DNA of 64,000 nucleotides from Sphingomonas populi (GTDB lineage Bacteria; Pseudomonadota; Alphaproteobacteria; Sphingomonadales; Sphingomonadaceae), in assembly GCF_004208535.1 (NCBI RefSeq), contig NZ_SGIS01000005.1:101196-165195 (forward strand), written 5' to 3'. A model generated the notes under the pieces. That model did no database searches. It was not told the DNA's origin and saw only the letters and a list, made by a program, of their open reading frames with translations. The translations under genes were made by a program, and so were the position numbers. Each line of letters begins with the position of its first letter. Within the stretch, counting starts at the first letter, position 1. This document shows positions 63,988-64,000 of the stretch, piece after piece.

Positions 63988-64000
63988 TTATTCTGCGCGT

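Overview
The window is a gene-dense, GC-rich piece of an alphaproteobacterial chromosome, most likely from Sphingomonadales (Sphingomonas or a close relative). This rests on protein character and gene order: a rimP-nusA-(tautomerase)-ylxR-infB-rbfA-truB-rpsO-pnp cluster, a sufR-B-C-D-S-T-A operon, GapR and DUF1244 genes beside pyk, MucR, UrcA, and many translationally coupled genes with ATGA, TGATG or GTGA overlaps. No rRNA, tRNA, CRISPR array, transposase or phage genes were seen. Genus-level placement is an inference.

Layout. 1-2.5 kb: end of gnd, a HAD phosphatase, and a PQQ-type sugar dehydrogenase on the minus strand. 2.6-14.2 kb: the translation and RNA-metabolism supercluster, interrupted by tdk and a small minus-strand gene. 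14.2-21.6 kb: a single-domain response regulator, a DEAD-box helicase, a coupled pair of hot-dog thioesterases with a small helical protein, a GlpQ-type phosphodiesterase with a lipoprotein, and an XdhC / MobA-like / quinone oxidoreductase operon. 21.7-26.9 kb (minus strand): a small secreted protein, an acyl-CoA ligase, gamma-glutamyltransferase and pyrD. 27.1-34.1 kb: an AraC regulator, then the minus-strand SUF iron-sulfur operon with its Rrf2 regulator. 34.1-38 kb: a large M16 peptidase and an Asp/Asn hydroxylase-like protein. 38.1-47.3 kb: nifU-like, nitroreductase, tsaB, rimI, mucR, fur, plsC-like, miaB, phoH, [vapBC], ybeY, corC. 47.3-54.8 kb: purK/purE, small enzymes, a TetR/DUF4188 divergent pair, recQ and envelope proteins. 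54.8-64 kb: adenosine kinase, a FUSC protein, a frameshifted pyk, DUF1244, gapR, yebC, ruvC, ruvA, urcA, a Cys/His-motif protein and ruvB.

The most striking non-genic signal is a set of about eleven palindromic intergenic repeats of roughly 75-190 bp in several sequence families. Many have the doublet layout of REPIN or MITE elements: two inverted palindromes around a spacer. At least three sit inside coding frames that stay open (ylxR N-terminus, truB middle, sufR C-terminus), and one abuts a likely TTG start of sufD. These genes appear to have absorbed mobile palindromes as new peptide segments.

Other points of note: a probable 2-nt deletion replacing the last residues of pyruvate kinase; a VapBC toxin-antitoxin pair inside the phoH-ybeY operon with its own promoter and twin palindromic operators; a 4-OT-like tautomerase between nusA and ylxR that keeps Pro-1 but lacks both catalytic arginines; two adjacent hot-dog thioesterases that divide the canonical active-site motif; an extra uncharacterised exported gene coupled between sufB and sufC; and a candidate small RNA or attenuated leader ahead of the AraC gene.
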